Shown piece after piece: positions 7,647-17,622 of a stretch of 48,901 bases of DNA. The notes beneath the pieces were generated by a model that saw nothing but the letters and a program-made list of their open reading frames with translations, was not told the origin of the DNA and did no database searches. Position 1 is the stretch's first letter. Every line of letters starts with the position of its first letter. Source of the DNA: Lentisphaerota bacterium. Lineage in GTDB: Bacteria > Verrucomicrobiota > Lentisphaeria > Victivallales > Victivallaceae. Location of the stretch: NCBI GenBank assembly GCA_015061575.1, contig SUWF01000023.1, positions 1 through 48,901 on the forward strand, in the 5' to 3' direction. The translations under genes were made by a program, and so were the position numbers.

Positions 7647-8597
7647 TTACTGGCGGGATTCGTTTTTGGGATCCAGCAGATCCCGCAGCGCATCGCCCAG
7701 TAGATTTAAATTCAGCACCAATATGAACATAAATATAGTTGCGGCGCCGACTTCCCACCACACGCCGCGCCACAAGCGTTCCTGACCATCCGAGATCATT
7801 ACGCCCCAGCTGGGGGCGCTTTGTACACCCAAGCCCAGATAGCTGACCAGAACTTCGGTCATCACAGCGTAGGCAAATCGCAAAGTAAAATAGATGATCA
7901 CCAAATGCATCAGATTGGGCAGTATATGGCGGAAAATTATTTTTATATTGCTGACACCGGCGACTTGAGCGGCCTGTACAAAGGTGTGATTGCGCAATTT
8001 CATGGTTTCTGACCTTACGACCCGGCAGAGCGTCACCCACCCGGTCAGCCCGATGGCCAGATAGACCGCCAGCATCCCCGGTTCGGTGTGCAGTGCCGCC
8101 GCACAAAATCGCAGCGGGGCAGTCAATTCCTCGGTCAGATAGCCTTTGGTAAACAGCAATGCAAATGCCAATATAAAAAGCAAAGTCGGCATGGCGGCAA
8201 AGGTGCTGTACAGCCAGATGACCACGCTGTCAAGTTTGCCGCCGTAAAAACCGCTCAACATCCCGAGCGATACGCCGATAACTGCGGCGATCAATGCGGC
8301 AATCACCCCCACTTTTACCGCTGTGGCAATGCCGCCAACGGCCCGGAAAAAGCAGTCCCGTCCCAGATAATCCGTACCCAAAAGATGTTTGCCGCCGGGG
8401 GCGGAAAAAACCGCATTGGCATCTTCCACTGCGTAGATGGGGGTAATATTGTTTACTTCGGCCCAAATGCTGTAAACTTCCATCCCCAGCGCAGTCAAAC
8501 AGTAGATCGCCACTATGATCAAAGATACCAGTGCCGTTTTGTGGCACCGCAGGCGATAAAAGAAACTGTGCTGATTATGCTGGAGCTGCTGCGTCAT
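7647..8597 (-). CDS. oligopeptide/dipeptide ABC transporter permease (OppC/DppC type), orphan
   Basis: A 316-aa inner-membrane permease. It has an N-terminal membrane helix (about 23-42), the OppC signature HLLGTDYLGRDCFFR, five further hydrophobic segments, and the EAA-loop equivalent QAAQVAGVSNIKIIFRHILP that docks with the ATPase. Its ATG overlaps the mnmG stop as ATGA, so it is translated from the mnmG transcript. The partner permease, ATPases and binding protein that complete such a transporter are not in the window, and the gene downstream points toward it rather than along with it. It could be part of a split transporter encoded elsewhere, or the surviving remainder of an operon; nothing in the reading frame looks damaged. 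Confidence 0.88.
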   Translation of the reverse strand: MTQQLQHNQHSFFYRLRCHKTALVSLIIVAIYCLTALGMEVYSIWAEVNNITPIYAVEDANAVFSAPGGKHLLGTDYLGRDCFFRAVGGIATAVKVGVIAALIAAVIGVSLGMLSGFYGGKLDSVVIWLYSTFAAMPTLLFILAFALLFTKGYLTEELTAPLRFCAAALHTEPGMLAVYLAIGLTGWVTLCRVVRSETMKLRNHTFVQAAQVAGVSNIKIIFRHILPNLMHLVIIYFTLRFAYAVMTEVLVSYLGLGVQSAPSWGVMISDGQERLWRGVWWEVGAATIFMFILVLNLNLLGDALRDLLDPKNESRQ

Positions 8598-10474
8598 TGT
8601 TTATCCGCTGCTTGCTGGTGTTTCAACCGGGTAAGGTGGATCTGCAGCAAACCGATTTCCGACGGCGTAACTCCGTCCAGCCGGGAAGCCTGTGCCAGCG
8701 TGGAGGGCGCCGCTTTGATCAGTTTGGAGCGGGATTCATTGCGCAAACCGGGAATGGCTGCATAGTCAAAATCGGCCGGGATCTTCCATGCTTCCAGCTT
8801 TTGCAGCCGCTTGATGGAGTCATCTTCCCGTTCCAGATAGCCATCGTAATGGGCGTTGATCGCCAACTGCTGCAGTACCCGTTCCCGCTCCGCTTGATGG
8901 TCAAGAAATGCCAACGCTTCCGCTGGGCAGGGCAGCGGCAGATCGGGATCGAACTCTCCGGCATAGCTTTTGAACCAATAGAGGAGGCTTTTGCCTTTGT
9001 GTTTGACGGTGCGGGCTGTCTGCAGCGTTTGCCGGCACAAATCCCGATAGCGGGCAAATGACCGGTATTTATTTTCCGGCAGCAATCCGTGTTCGTAGGC
9101 AAAATCGCACAAACGCAAGTCGGCATTGTCCTGCCGCAGATGCAGCCGGTATTCGGCCCGGCTGGTGAACAAGCGATAGGGTTCGACGATCTCTTTGCTG
9201 ATCAAATCATCGATCATTACGCCGATATAGCTTTTATCACGCGGGAACTCCAGCGGTTCCTTGCCGGCGGCGATCCGGGCGGCATTGAATCCGGCTACCA
9301 GACCCTGACCGGCGGCTTCTTCGTAACCGCTGGTACCGTTGATCTGCCCGGCGGTGAAGAAATTTTCCCAAAAGCGGGAGCGCAGCGTGCGTTCGGTCTG
9401 ATCCGGAAAAACAAAATCATATTCGATGGCGTAAGCGTAGCGGGATATGACTGCGTGTTCAAAGCCCGGCAGCGTTTTGATCATCAACTCCTGGATTTTC
9501 GGCGGCAAACTGGTGGAAAAACCGTTGATATAGTATTCACCGGTAAACTCGCCTTCCGGTTCCAGAAAAAGCAGATGCCGTTCATGGTGGGCAAAACGCA
9601 CAACTTTATCTTCAAAACTGGGGCAATATCTGGCTCCAATGCCTTCGATCTTGCCTTGATAAAGCGGAGCCTGCTGCAAGTTTTCCCGGACGATCTCAGC
9701 GGTTTTTTTATTGGTGTAAACCATGTAGCAGGGCATTTCCCGCTGCTGGGTGCGCATCAGCGGCAGCGAACGGTTGAGTTCGCCCCAGTAGCTGAAATGG
9801 TCGCCCTGCGCTTCGGCCGGCTGCAGATCCATATTGGAAAAATCGATCGTCTTTTGCAAAATTCGGGAAGGAGTGCCGGTTTTGAGGCGGCCCAACCGGA
9901 GTTTGAGTGTATTTTCCAAAGCGCAGCTCATGGCGGAAGCTGCCGCATCGCCCACCCGGCCGCCCGGAAAATCCTGCAAGCCGAAGTGCAGTTTTCCCCG
10001 CAGAAATGTTCCGGAGGAAAGCACCACGCTCCGGCATGGTATGGATATACCGAATTGAGTTTTGACTGCGGTGATGCGGTGGCGTTTTTCATCGACTTCA
10101 AAATCCACTGCCTCGCTCTGCAAGATATCCAAATTGGGGGTGATTTCCAGCAAAAACTTCATTCCCCGCTGATAGCAGACTTTGTCGCACTGGGCGCGCG
10201 GACTGCGCACGGCGGGCCCTTTGCCCCGGTTAAGCAGCCGGAACTGGATGGCCGCAGCATCAGTTATAAAGCCCTGCGCACCGCCGCAGGCGTCGATTTC
10301 GCGCACTACCTGACCTTTGCCCACGCCGCCGATGGCCGGATTGCAGCTCATCTGGGCGATGTGATCCATATTCAACGTGATCAAAAGCGTACTTGCGCCC
10401 AATCTGGCGGCGGCAAACGCAGCCTCGCATCCGGCGTGACCGGCTCCGATGACTACAACATCATAACTTTTCAC
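8594..10474 (-). CDS. mnmG: tRNA uridine-5-carboxymethylaminomethyl modification enzyme MnmG (GidA)
   Basis: The 626-aa product matches the family length of about 620-630. With MnmE it makes the 5-carboxymethylaminomethyl group at wobble uridine 34 of several tRNAs. Visible features are the FAD motif GAGHAGCEAA (from residue 10), MSCNPAIGGVGKG, the pair of conserved cysteine-containing blocks including RAQCDKVCY, GLVAGFNAA in the second FAD motif and the C-terminal helical MnmE/tRNA region (IPGLRNESRSKLIKAAPSTLAQASRLDGVTP). The start is GTG at 10474, with AAGGAAG nine bases upstream; there is no in-frame ATG better placed. mnmE is not adjacent. The permease gene overlaps the stop. Confidence 0.97.
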   Translation of the reverse strand: MKSYDVVVIGAGHAGCEAAFAAARLGASTLLITLNMDHIAQMSCNPAIGGVGKGQVVREIDACGGAQGFITDAAAIQFRLLNRGKGPAVRSPRAQCDKVCYQRGMKFLLEITPNLDILQSEAVDFEVDEKRHRITAVKTQFGISIPCRSVVLSSGTFLRGKLHFGLQDFPGGRVGDAAASAMSCALENTLKLRLGRLKTGTPSRILQKTIDFSNMDLQPAEAQGDHFSYWGELNRSLPLMRTQQREMPCYMVYTNKKTAEIVRENLQQAPLYQGKIEGIGARYCPSFEDKVVRFAHHERHLLFLEPEGEFTGEYYINGFSTSLPPKIQELMIKTLPGFEHAVISRYAYAIEYDFVFPDQTERTLRSRFWENFFTAGQINGTSGYEEAAGQGLVAGFNAARIAAGKEPLEFPRDKSYIGVMIDDLISKEIVEPYRLFTSRAEYRLHLRQDNADLRLCDFAYEHGLLPENKYRSFARYRDLCRQTLQTARTVKHKGKSLLYWFKSYAGEFDPDLPLPCPAEALAFLDHQAERERVLQQLAINAHYDGYLEREDDSIKRLQKLEAWKIPADFDYAAIPGLRNESRSKLIKAAPSTLAQASRLDGVTPSEIGLLQIHLTRLKHQQAADKQ

Positions 10475-10637
10475 TGGCTGTATCTTCCTTTATGAAATTA
10501 TATATAAACTTAAAAGATAATATACAGCTGAAATAGCGTTTTTACAATTTTTCAATCTTATATTAGCGCTAAAAAGATTCGGCGGCACATGCTTTTATGC
10601 GCCGTTGACAGTGTAAGCTCAGTCCAAGATCGTTGGC

Positions 10638-11381
10638 TTATTGCTGATGGACGCTTTCGTGGAAACTTACCAGTGCGCTGCGGTCATCAAAACCATGCGG
10701 ATGGTGTCCCCAGACCGGTCGGCGTTCGATCTGATAAGCAAAGTTGTTTTCATCAAAAACTTTGGTCAAAAGATTGATGTTGCTGGCAACTTTGACCACC
10801 AGATCGTCCTCGCCGGTAGCTATAAAAAGCGGCATTTTCTGTTCAATCAAGAGCTGCGCCCGATTCACCGGATTCAGCGGTGATTTGGCCAATTCTTCCC
10901 GGCTGAGCTGGTAACATTCGCAGATTTTTTCCACCCGGTCAGCCGCCGAAGCGTCGCTGTCGGCCGCATTGCAGACCGGCGCATCCAGATAGATTGCCTT
11001 GACGGCCTCCGGATAACTCATATTGTAGCGCAGTGCAAAAAATCCGCCCCAGCTCATGCCGATCAAATTCACTTGCTCAGCCAGTCCGCGACTTACCAGA
11101 AACTCCTGAAAACGGTGCATGACTGCCACGCCTTCAGCATTGCAGCGGGTATCAAAAACATCGATATGGGCATGGTGGAACCCCCGGCTAAGCAGATCGG
11201 TAGTGCCGACCCGTTCCACAAAGGCTTCCGCCCACTGCGTACACCACGTCCAGCGGCCGTCACCGGCGGGAGTATAGGGTACGGCCACCCACGCATCACG
11301 GCCTTCAAACTTAAAACGGTAGCGGTCAAAACCATACCACTTTTCCAACTGCCAATCCGGCGAAACAGTAAATTTTTTCAT
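10638..11381 (-). CDS. alpha/beta hydrolase, probable esterase/peptidase-like
   Basis: A 247-aa cytoplasmic alpha/beta-hydrolase. The nucleophile elbow is GMSWGG (Ser110), an acidic residue sits in GEDDLVV (Asp192/193) after strand 7, and a histidine-rich GHHPHG (226-230) near the end provides the catalytic His. This ordering is canonical. The N-terminal segment YRFKFEGRDAWVAVPYTPAGDGRW is like that of acyl esterases/peptidase-S9-like small hydrolases. It lies 13 bases behind the glycerophosphodiesterase gene and is probably co-transcribed and translationally coupled, as its own ribosome binding site is weak. Substrate unknown; a deacylase acting on the same lipid or sugar-ester pool as the phosphodiesterase is possible. 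Confidence 0.8.
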   Translation of the reverse strand: MKKFTVSPDWQLEKWYGFDRYRFKFEGRDAWVAVPYTPAGDGRWTWCTQWAEAFVERVGTTDLLSRGFHHAHIDVFDTRCNAEGVAVMHRFQEFLVSRGLAEQVNLIGMSWGGFFALRYNMSYPEAVKAIYLDAPVCNAADSDASAADRVEKICECYQLSREELAKSPLNPVNRAQLLIEQKMPLFIATGEDDLVVKVASNINLLTKVFDENNFAYQIERRPVWGHHPHGFDDRSALVSFHESVHQQ

Positions 11382-11394
11382 ATCAAGTATACTT

Positions 11395-12228
11395 TCATGC
11401 TGTTTGCAATTTATTCAATATCTGACTGAACCGCTGCGGCTCATCGGTGGCAAATTGCCGGATGCCGATATCCAACAGCGTTTTGATGGCTGCTTCAGTA
11501 AAATTGCCGAACGTGAATACCTCCAGACGTTCGCCCAATATTTCAAAGGCCCGGCGGATGTCCCCAAGCGGCAGATCATACATCCAATCAGCTTCCGGTG
11601 ACGCGGCTTCGTACAAATGCAGCTGCACCAGATCCAATCCGGCAAAGTCTTTGGCGGCCAGTTCCAGAAACTTTTCCATGCGTTTATCCGGCGCAAAGCC
11701 GATCCACTGCATCGTTTTTATTCCCGGTATTTCCCGCTTGATGCGGCAGTTGAGCTCATAGTCGCAGCCCGCAACAATGATTTGCGGTGCGGTTTGATAT
11801 TTTTCGGTCAGCGCCGCAAAGCCTTCCAGCAGGATGGGGAAAAACTTGGCATCGTAATTTTTTATATCCGCATAAAGCATCCGGCTGCGGTCAAGCTGCA
11901 TAAGTTCAAATACTTCCGATAATGCCGGAACGTGTTCTCCTGCATATTCTTCAGCAAATTTTCTGCTGGCATCATACTTTTTTACTACCTCAAAAGGCAA
12001 ATTGCCGATCAGTTCGTCGGCAAGCTCCGGCGGGGCATCGGTGGTGCGGGCCAAGGTGTTGTCATGCAGGCAAACCACCACATTATCGGAGGTCACACGG
12101 ATGTCGGCTTCGGGAATACCGCCCAGACTCCAGCCGTATTTCATAGCGTAGATAGTGTTGTCGGGCGCTTCTTTGCCGCCGCCGCCCCGATGGGCCTGCC
12201 AATAGACTTTGCCAGGTTCAAACTGCAT
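11395..12228 (-). CDS. glycerophosphodiester phosphodiesterase family protein
   Basis: A 277-aa GDPD-fold enzyme that would hydrolyse glycerophosphodiesters to an alcohol and glycerol 3-phosphate. Catalytic and metal residues are all present: His13-Arg14 in AHRGG, Glu40 and Asp42 in PEADIR, and His55 in LHDNTLARTT. The C terminus FGNFTEAAIKTLLDIGIRQFATDEP contains the usual D-G/ATDEP end of the barrel. ATG 12228 is preferred because AAGGAAT precedes it and it starts directly at the fold; a longer frame to 12288 would add 20 unlikely residues. No signal peptide, so cytoplasmic. It heads a two-gene unit with the alpha/beta hydrolase. Confidence 0.88.
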   Translation of the reverse strand: MQFEPGKVYWQAHRGGGGKEAPDNTIYAMKYGWSLGGIPEADIRVTSDNVVVCLHDNTLARTTDAPPELADELIGNLPFEVVKKYDASRKFAEEYAGEHVPALSEVFELMQLDRSRMLYADIKNYDAKFFPILLEGFAALTEKYQTAPQIIVAGCDYELNCRIKREIPGIKTMQWIGFAPDKRMEKFLELAAKDFAGLDLVQLHLYEAASPEADWMYDLPLGDIRRAFEILGERLEVFTFGNFTEAAIKTLLDIGIRQFATDEPQRFSQILNKLQTA

Positions 12229-12350
12229 AATATATTCCTTATAAAACGAGGGTGTATCTTGGTTGTATGCCAGTATAAAATACCACAATAAACTATTATT
12301 GCAAGCTTTTCAGCCGGGGCAGTTGGTAAAAAAACTGAATTTGCACAAAA

Positions 12351-12382
12351 AAATCCGCCCGGAGTTTTCCGGACGGATTTTT
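12351..12382 (-). terminator. intrinsic terminator of eno
   Basis: On the minus strand AAATCCGTCCGG and CCGGGCGGATTT form a 12-bp stem with one G-T pair and a 6-base loop, followed by more T, about 25 bases after the eno stop codon. Confidence 0.85.
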
Positions 12383-12406
12383 GAATCAGCTTGATTGCTC
12401 AGGCAA

Positions 12407-13702
<1,296 letters not shown>

Positions 13703-13758
13703 TTAGTTGAACGAAATTTGTTATTATAACAGTAAATACTGTTTATTACCCGATTATA

Positions 13759-14511
13759 TTACGCATTGACCTGATCGGCGATGGAGTCGTCGATTTCAAA
13801 GTTGGCGGTCACTTCCTGCACATCGTCGAGGTCTTCGAGCTTGTCGATCAGTTTAAGAACCTGTTCGGCGGTATGCACGTCAGTAATATTTACCGTGTTG
13901 TCCGGGCGGCGGGTTACAGCCGCTTCGCTGGAGGTGATACCGGCTTCGGCCAGCGCATTGGCGATGGCTTCAAAAGCAGCGGGTTCGCCCCAGATTTCGG
14001 CCACGCCGTCTTCGACGATCAAATCATCGGCACCGGCTTCCAGCACGATATCCATGAGTTTTTCTTCGTCGGCATTTTCGCCTTCAATGACAAAGTGGCT
14101 CTGGCGCTTGAACATATAGGCCACCGAACCGGAGCTGGCCAGATTGCCGTTGTTGCGGTCGAGCGTGGTACGCACTTCGCTGGCCGAACGGTTGCGGTTA
14201 TCGGTCAGGCAGTCGATCAGAAGTGCCACACCGCCGGCGGCGTAGCCTTCGTACTGGATTTCTTCAAACGTTACATCGCCAAGTTCACCCAGACCTTTTT
14301 TGATGGCCCGTTCAATGTTGGCGTTAGGCATGTTGGCAGCTTTGGCTGCGGTGATGCTGGAACGCAACCGGGGGTTGGTATCCATGTCGCCGCCGCCCAT
14401 TTTGGCTGCTACCATGATTTCTTTGCCGAGTCGGGAAAAGATGCGGCCTCTGGCTTTGTCAGCGGCATCTTTTTTGTGTTTGATGTTTGCCCATTTACTG
14501 TGTCCGGACAT
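13759..14511 (-). CDS. yebC: YebC/PmpR family protein
   Basis: A 250-aa member of the YebC family, starting with the diagnostic MSGHSKWANIKHKK and containing GGGDMDTNPRLR, NANIERAIKKG, EEIQYEGYAAGGVALLIDCLTDNRNR and the acidic third domain. Members have long been annotated as transcription regulators; recent work on the family also ties them to relief of ribosome stalling. The ATG follows AGAGAGG. It is upstream of eno on the same strand and divergent from frr; in many bacteria yebC precedes ruvC, which is not seen here. Confidence 0.95.
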   Translation of the reverse strand: MSGHSKWANIKHKKDAADKARGRIFSRLGKEIMVAAKMGGGDMDTNPRLRSSITAAKAANMPNANIERAIKKGLGELGDVTFEEIQYEGYAAGGVALLIDCLTDNRNRSASEVRTTLDRNNGNLASSGSVAYMFKRQSHFVIEGENADEEKLMDIVLEAGADDLIVEDGVAEIWGEPAAFEAIANALAEAGITSSEAAVTRRPDNTVNITDVHTAEQVLKLIDKLEDLDDVQEVTANFEIDDSIADQVNA

Positions 14512-14695
14512 ATAAAACCTCTCTGTTTGTCGTTTTTACACACGAAAATACAATGTTTTTATATAAAATAACCCCAAAAGTGAATTTTTTCAAGCGAATC
14601 ATGTCATCTTACTTGCATTTTGTGCAAAATGCGGTTACATTTTGCATTGACAAACGCATTTTTGATGTTTTAAACCATGATAACAGGAGAAAATT

Positions 14696-15262
14696 ATGTC
14701 AGAAGTAGCCGATATGGTGATGATGGAATTGGAAGAAAAGATGGAAAAATCCGAAAATTCCATGCGCAATGATCTTGGTGCCATCCGCACCGGTAAAGCT
14801 TCCCCGTCGCTGGTGGAAGGTTTGATGGTCGATTATTACGGTGTGCAGACCCGTCTGCGTGATATGGCGCAGATCGCCGCTCCCGAACCGCGTCTGCTGA
14901 CCATTCAGCCGTGGGATGCCTCGGCGGTTTCCGCTGTGGAAAAGGCGATCAAGGCCTCCAATCTGGGGATCATGCCCAACAGTGACGGCCGTTTGATCCG
15001 TTTGCCGATCCCGGAATTGAGTGAAGACCGCCGCAAAACTCTGGTCAAACAGGTCAAGGCCAGAAGCGAAGAAGCCAAAGTCGCCGTGCGCAACGCCCGT
15101 CGTGACGGCAACGAAATGGCCAAAAAAGCTCAGAAAGATGGCGACATCACCGAAGACGAACTCAAGAAGCTTTTGGATGATATCCAGAAAGCTACCGATA
15201 AGCACATCGCTGATATCGACAAGATCGTAGGCGATAAAGAAAAGGAACTTTTGACTGTCTGA
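14696..15262 (+). CDS. frr: ribosome recycling factor
   Basis: The 188-aa protein, with EF-G, splits post-termination ribosomes. It shows the family blocks RTGKASPSLVEGLMVDYYG, PEPRLLTIQPWD, AIKASNLGIMPNSDGRLIRLPIPELSEDRRK and the KKAQKDGDITEDELKK helix. An AGGAG stands eight bases before the ATG. The usual neighbours (tsf, pyrH) are absent; the gene starts a plus-strand unit, with the membrane glycosyltransferase gene 36 bases downstream. Confidence 0.97.
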   Translation: MSEVADMVMMELEEKMEKSENSMRNDLGAIRTGKASPSLVEGLMVDYYGVQTRLRDMAQIAAPEPRLLTIQPWDASAVSAVEKAIKASNLGIMPNSDGRLIRLPIPELSEDRRKTLVKQVKARSEEAKVAVRNARRDGNEMAKKAQKDGDITEDELKKLLDDIQKATDKHIADIDKIVGDKEKELLTV

Positions 15263-15298
15263 CGCATTGTTTATATATGCAGAGGGCACAGAAGTAAT

Positions 15299-17131
15299 AT
15301 GCCTATGAAAAAAACGCCGCCTGTTGCAGGAAAAACGCTTCCCTTGAACCGGCGGCGTTTTTGCTGGTTGTTGTTGGGTGCTGCCGCTGCTGCGCTGCTG
15401 TGGCGGCTGGTCGTGGCATGGCAGATAGCTGACGGCAAATTTTCTGCATCGATGTTTCTGCCGGCCGAAACTACTGATTTGCGTACTTATATGGAGTTAT
15501 CCAAATCAGTAGCCAGCGGCCAATTTGAAGGCCCATTTTATTATCAGCCTTTTTATTATTCAGTTTTTCTGGTGCTTTGCCGCTGGATTTTTGGTGCATC
15601 GGTCTGGGGTGTAGTCATAACCCAGGCTGTGCTGGGCGCCGGAACGGCTTATTTAAGCGGTTTGACTGCCGGTAAAATCGCCGGTAAGCTTGCCGGGATC
15701 GTGGCGGCATATTTGACAGCACTTTGTACGGTGCTGGTCTTTTATACACCTTTTCATCAAATCGCCACTTTGCAGGCTTTTAATCTGGCGCTGTTGAGCT
15801 TTACGGCGGTGCAGGCGTTCCGGAGCGGCAAATACCGCTGGACAGCTGCTATGGCGGCGGCCGGGGCCGTGGGCGCATTGACCCGGGGCAATGTGCTGCT
15901 GCTGGTTGTGCCGCTGCTGGCGGCATTGAGCATTGTGCAGTGCCGCCGCTGCAGCTGGCGCAAAGCGCTGCTGACACTGCTGCTGGGCGCCGGAATGTTT
16001 TTGGCTGTGGAGTCGCCGTTTATTATTTACAACTCGATCCAGCTGGGGCGTCTGGCCGGGCCGTCAACTGCGGCGGATGCGGTGCTGGCTTTGGGCAATA
16101 CTCCGGAAGCTCCGCCGGGCGGCCGGGATCCGGGACTGCCGGCCGGCCCGATGGAATATCCGCAAGCTTACCACATCTGGATGCAGGATGTGGAGCGCAA
16201 TCCGGTTTGGAAAAAGATCCTGAACTATTTGGTTGAAGAACCGGCGGCCTATCTGGAGCTGACTTTCCGCAAGCTGCTGCTTTTCTGGGACAGTCGGGAA
16301 ATACCTAACAATGTGGCATTAGCCGGCGAGGGCAGTACAGCCGGATTTTTAAAAGTAACTGTGCCGCCGGGTATATTGCTGGCGCTGGGGATCGCCGGTA
16401 TGCTGCTGAGCTGCAAACGCCTGCGCAAAAGTCAATATCTGGCGCTGTTTATCATTATTGTGTTTTACTGGGGAGCAACGGCGGCTTTTTACAATCTGTC
16501 CCGCTTCCGGGCGCCGATTTTGCCGGAGCTGGCCATATTCAGCGGCGTATTTGTTATGCTTATGCGTCTGCGTTCGCAGCAGGGGGATTGGAAATATATA
16601 CGCATTTACGGATTTTTGAGTTTGGCGCTGGGGTGCTTTCTGACGCTGGGCGCCTATGAGTTTTACCGGACGATGCTGGAAAAAACTGTTATCAAAACTG
16701 TCCGGCCGCAAGGAACGGTGCTGACTTTACCGGATGAGCGGCATGTGCAGTTTTATCACGGACCTATGACTTTCGGCGCATGGCAGATTCTGGAGTGCAA
16801 AAGTGGTACGACTCTGGAAGTAGATTTCCCCAATCCGCTTACTGAGCAAATGCAGCAAGCTGAAGTTGAGTTCAGTCTGCAAAGCTCCCGCCCCGGGGTA
16901 ATGGTGCTGGATGTGGCAGGAGCGCCGGTTACCGTATCGTTCAAAGCGGTGGAATTTAAAAAAATAACCGTGCGGCTGCCGGAAAATTTCCGCAGCAATA
17001 ATGTGCGGGTAAAAGTGCTGCACAACAGTGCCGAAGCCGGATTTATCGCTGATTTTCAGCGGGATTACGGCGCAAGTTCGCTCAACGAGCGGAGCTTGCC
17101 CGCCGAGATCGTCATGCGGATAACCCGCTGA
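15299..17131 (+). CDS. membrane glycosyltransferase, GT39/PMT-2 like
   Basis: A 610-aa polytopic membrane protein with a basic start, a first membrane helix at about 22-42 and roughly ten more helices up to about residue 450, followed by a soluble beta-rich C-terminal portion of some 150 residues (LTLPDERHVQFYHGPMTF onward). The first outer loop contains an acidic residue followed by a Tyr/Phe-rich segment (TTDLRTYMELSK, then GPFYYQPFYY), the arrangement of PMT_2/ArnT-type transferases that move sugars from polyprenyl-phosphate carriers to lipid or protein. No DXD motif of cytosolic transferases was seen. Acceptor unknown. Two ATG codons (15299 and 15305) are possible; the first is given. It follows frr closely and probably shares its transcript. 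Confidence 0.75.
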   Translation: MPMKKTPPVAGKTLPLNRRRFCWLLLGAAAAALLWRLVVAWQIADGKFSASMFLPAETTDLRTYMELSKSVASGQFEGPFYYQPFYYSVFLVLCRWIFGASVWGVVITQAVLGAGTAYLSGLTAGKIAGKLAGIVAAYLTALCTVLVFYTPFHQIATLQAFNLALLSFTAVQAFRSGKYRWTAAMAAAGAVGALTRGNVLLLVVPLLAALSIVQCRRCSWRKALLTLLLGAGMFLAVESPFIIYNSIQLGRLAGPSTAADAVLALGNTPEAPPGGRDPGLPAGPMEYPQAYHIWMQDVERNPVWKKILNYLVEEPAAYLELTFRKLLLFWDSREIPNNVALAGEGSTAGFLKVTVPPGILLALGIAGMLLSCKRLRKSQYLALFIIIVFYWGATAAFYNLSRFRAPILPELAIFSGVFVMLMRLRSQQGDWKYIRIYGFLSLALGCFLTLGAYEFYRTMLEKTVIKTVRPQGTVLTLPDERHVQFYHGPMTFGAWQILECKSGTTLEVDFPNPLTEQMQQAEVEFSLQSSRPGVMVLDVAGAPVTVSFKAVEFKKITVRLPENFRSNNVRVKVLHNSAEAGFIADFQRDYGASSLNERSLPAEIVMRITR

Positions 17132-17156
17132 AAGGTTAAAAAAATCAGCTTAAAAT

Positions 17157-17185
17157 TTGACATTATCCAATAATGGTGTTATCTT
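17157..17185 (+). promoter_or_regulatory. sigma-70-type promoter for the FtsB/DivIC-like gene
   Basis: TTGACA (17157-17162), a 17-base spacer and TATCTT (17180-17185) lie 42 bases ahead of the start at 17228. The -35 box is perfect consensus. Confidence 0.7.
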
Positions 17186-17227
17186 TATAGAAAGTGTAGA
17201 TAATTAAATCAGATCAGCAGTAAAGTT

Positions 17228-17539
17228 ATGGCAAACAATCAACAGATCAGTGGTATATGGACAGTGCTGGGCATCGCAGGTTTTATTGCGCTGCTGGTGA
17301 TCAGTATTGCTGTTATATATCCGGCCCGGCTGCAGTACAGCCGTCAGTTGGAGTTTTACGCCAAGGTCAAGGCAGAAGCCGACCGCAAACTTGCTGAACG
17401 TGACGCTTTGCAAAAAGAGGTTGCGGCATTGGAACGCTCGCCTGAAGCTATTGAAAAAGTTGCCCGGGAAAATTTCCGCCTTTGCAAAGAGGGCGAAGTG
17501 GTAATGTACTACAAACGTCCCGCCAACACCCGTCGCTGA
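17228..17539 (+). CDS. FtsB/DivIC-like septum formation initiator
   Basis: A 103-aa single-pass membrane protein: hydrophobic segment at about 12-32, a charged coiled coil (about 38-70, rich in Lys, Glu, Ala, Leu), then SPEAIEKVARENFRLCKEGEVVMYY. This last block is the family hallmark (a short helix plus a GEVV strand) of FtsB and DivIC, which join FtsL and FtsQ/DivIB in the division complex and switch on septal wall synthesis. In many genomes ftsB follows eno; here eno is 3.5 kb away on the other strand. A consensus-like promoter lies directly upstream and a shared hairpin terminator downstream. Confidence 0.85.
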   Translation: MANNQQISGIWTVLGIAGFIALLVISIAVIYPARLQYSRQLEFYAKVKAEADRKLAERDALQKEVAALERSPEAIEKVARENFRLCKEGEVVMYYKRPANTRR

Positions 17540-17573
17540 TTTACTTTTGAGCTGGGTTGTTTAATGTAAAAAA

Positions 17574-17600
17574 CGGCCGCCGGTACAATTCCGGCGGCCG
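17574..17600. terminator. bidirectional intrinsic terminator
   Basis: A perfect 10-bp GC stem (CGGCCGCCGG/CCGGCGGCCG, 7-base loop) lies between the convergent ends of the DivIC-like and the FN3-repeat genes. Six T follow directly on the minus strand, and a T-rich stretch follows on the plus strand. Confidence 0.88.
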
Positions 17601-17622
17601 CTGATTTTTATGCAGTGACTGT

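Noticed and set aside
9089-10495. 468-codon plus-strand open frame opposite mnmG
   Set aside because: The minus-strand protein is unmistakable MnmG over its full length; the opposite frame is a by-product of its codon use.
10563-10572. Palindrome TTAGCGCTAA between the alpha/beta hydrolase and mnmG
   Set aside because: Only ten bases in an AT-rich gap, with no adjoining promoter elements that would make it stand out.
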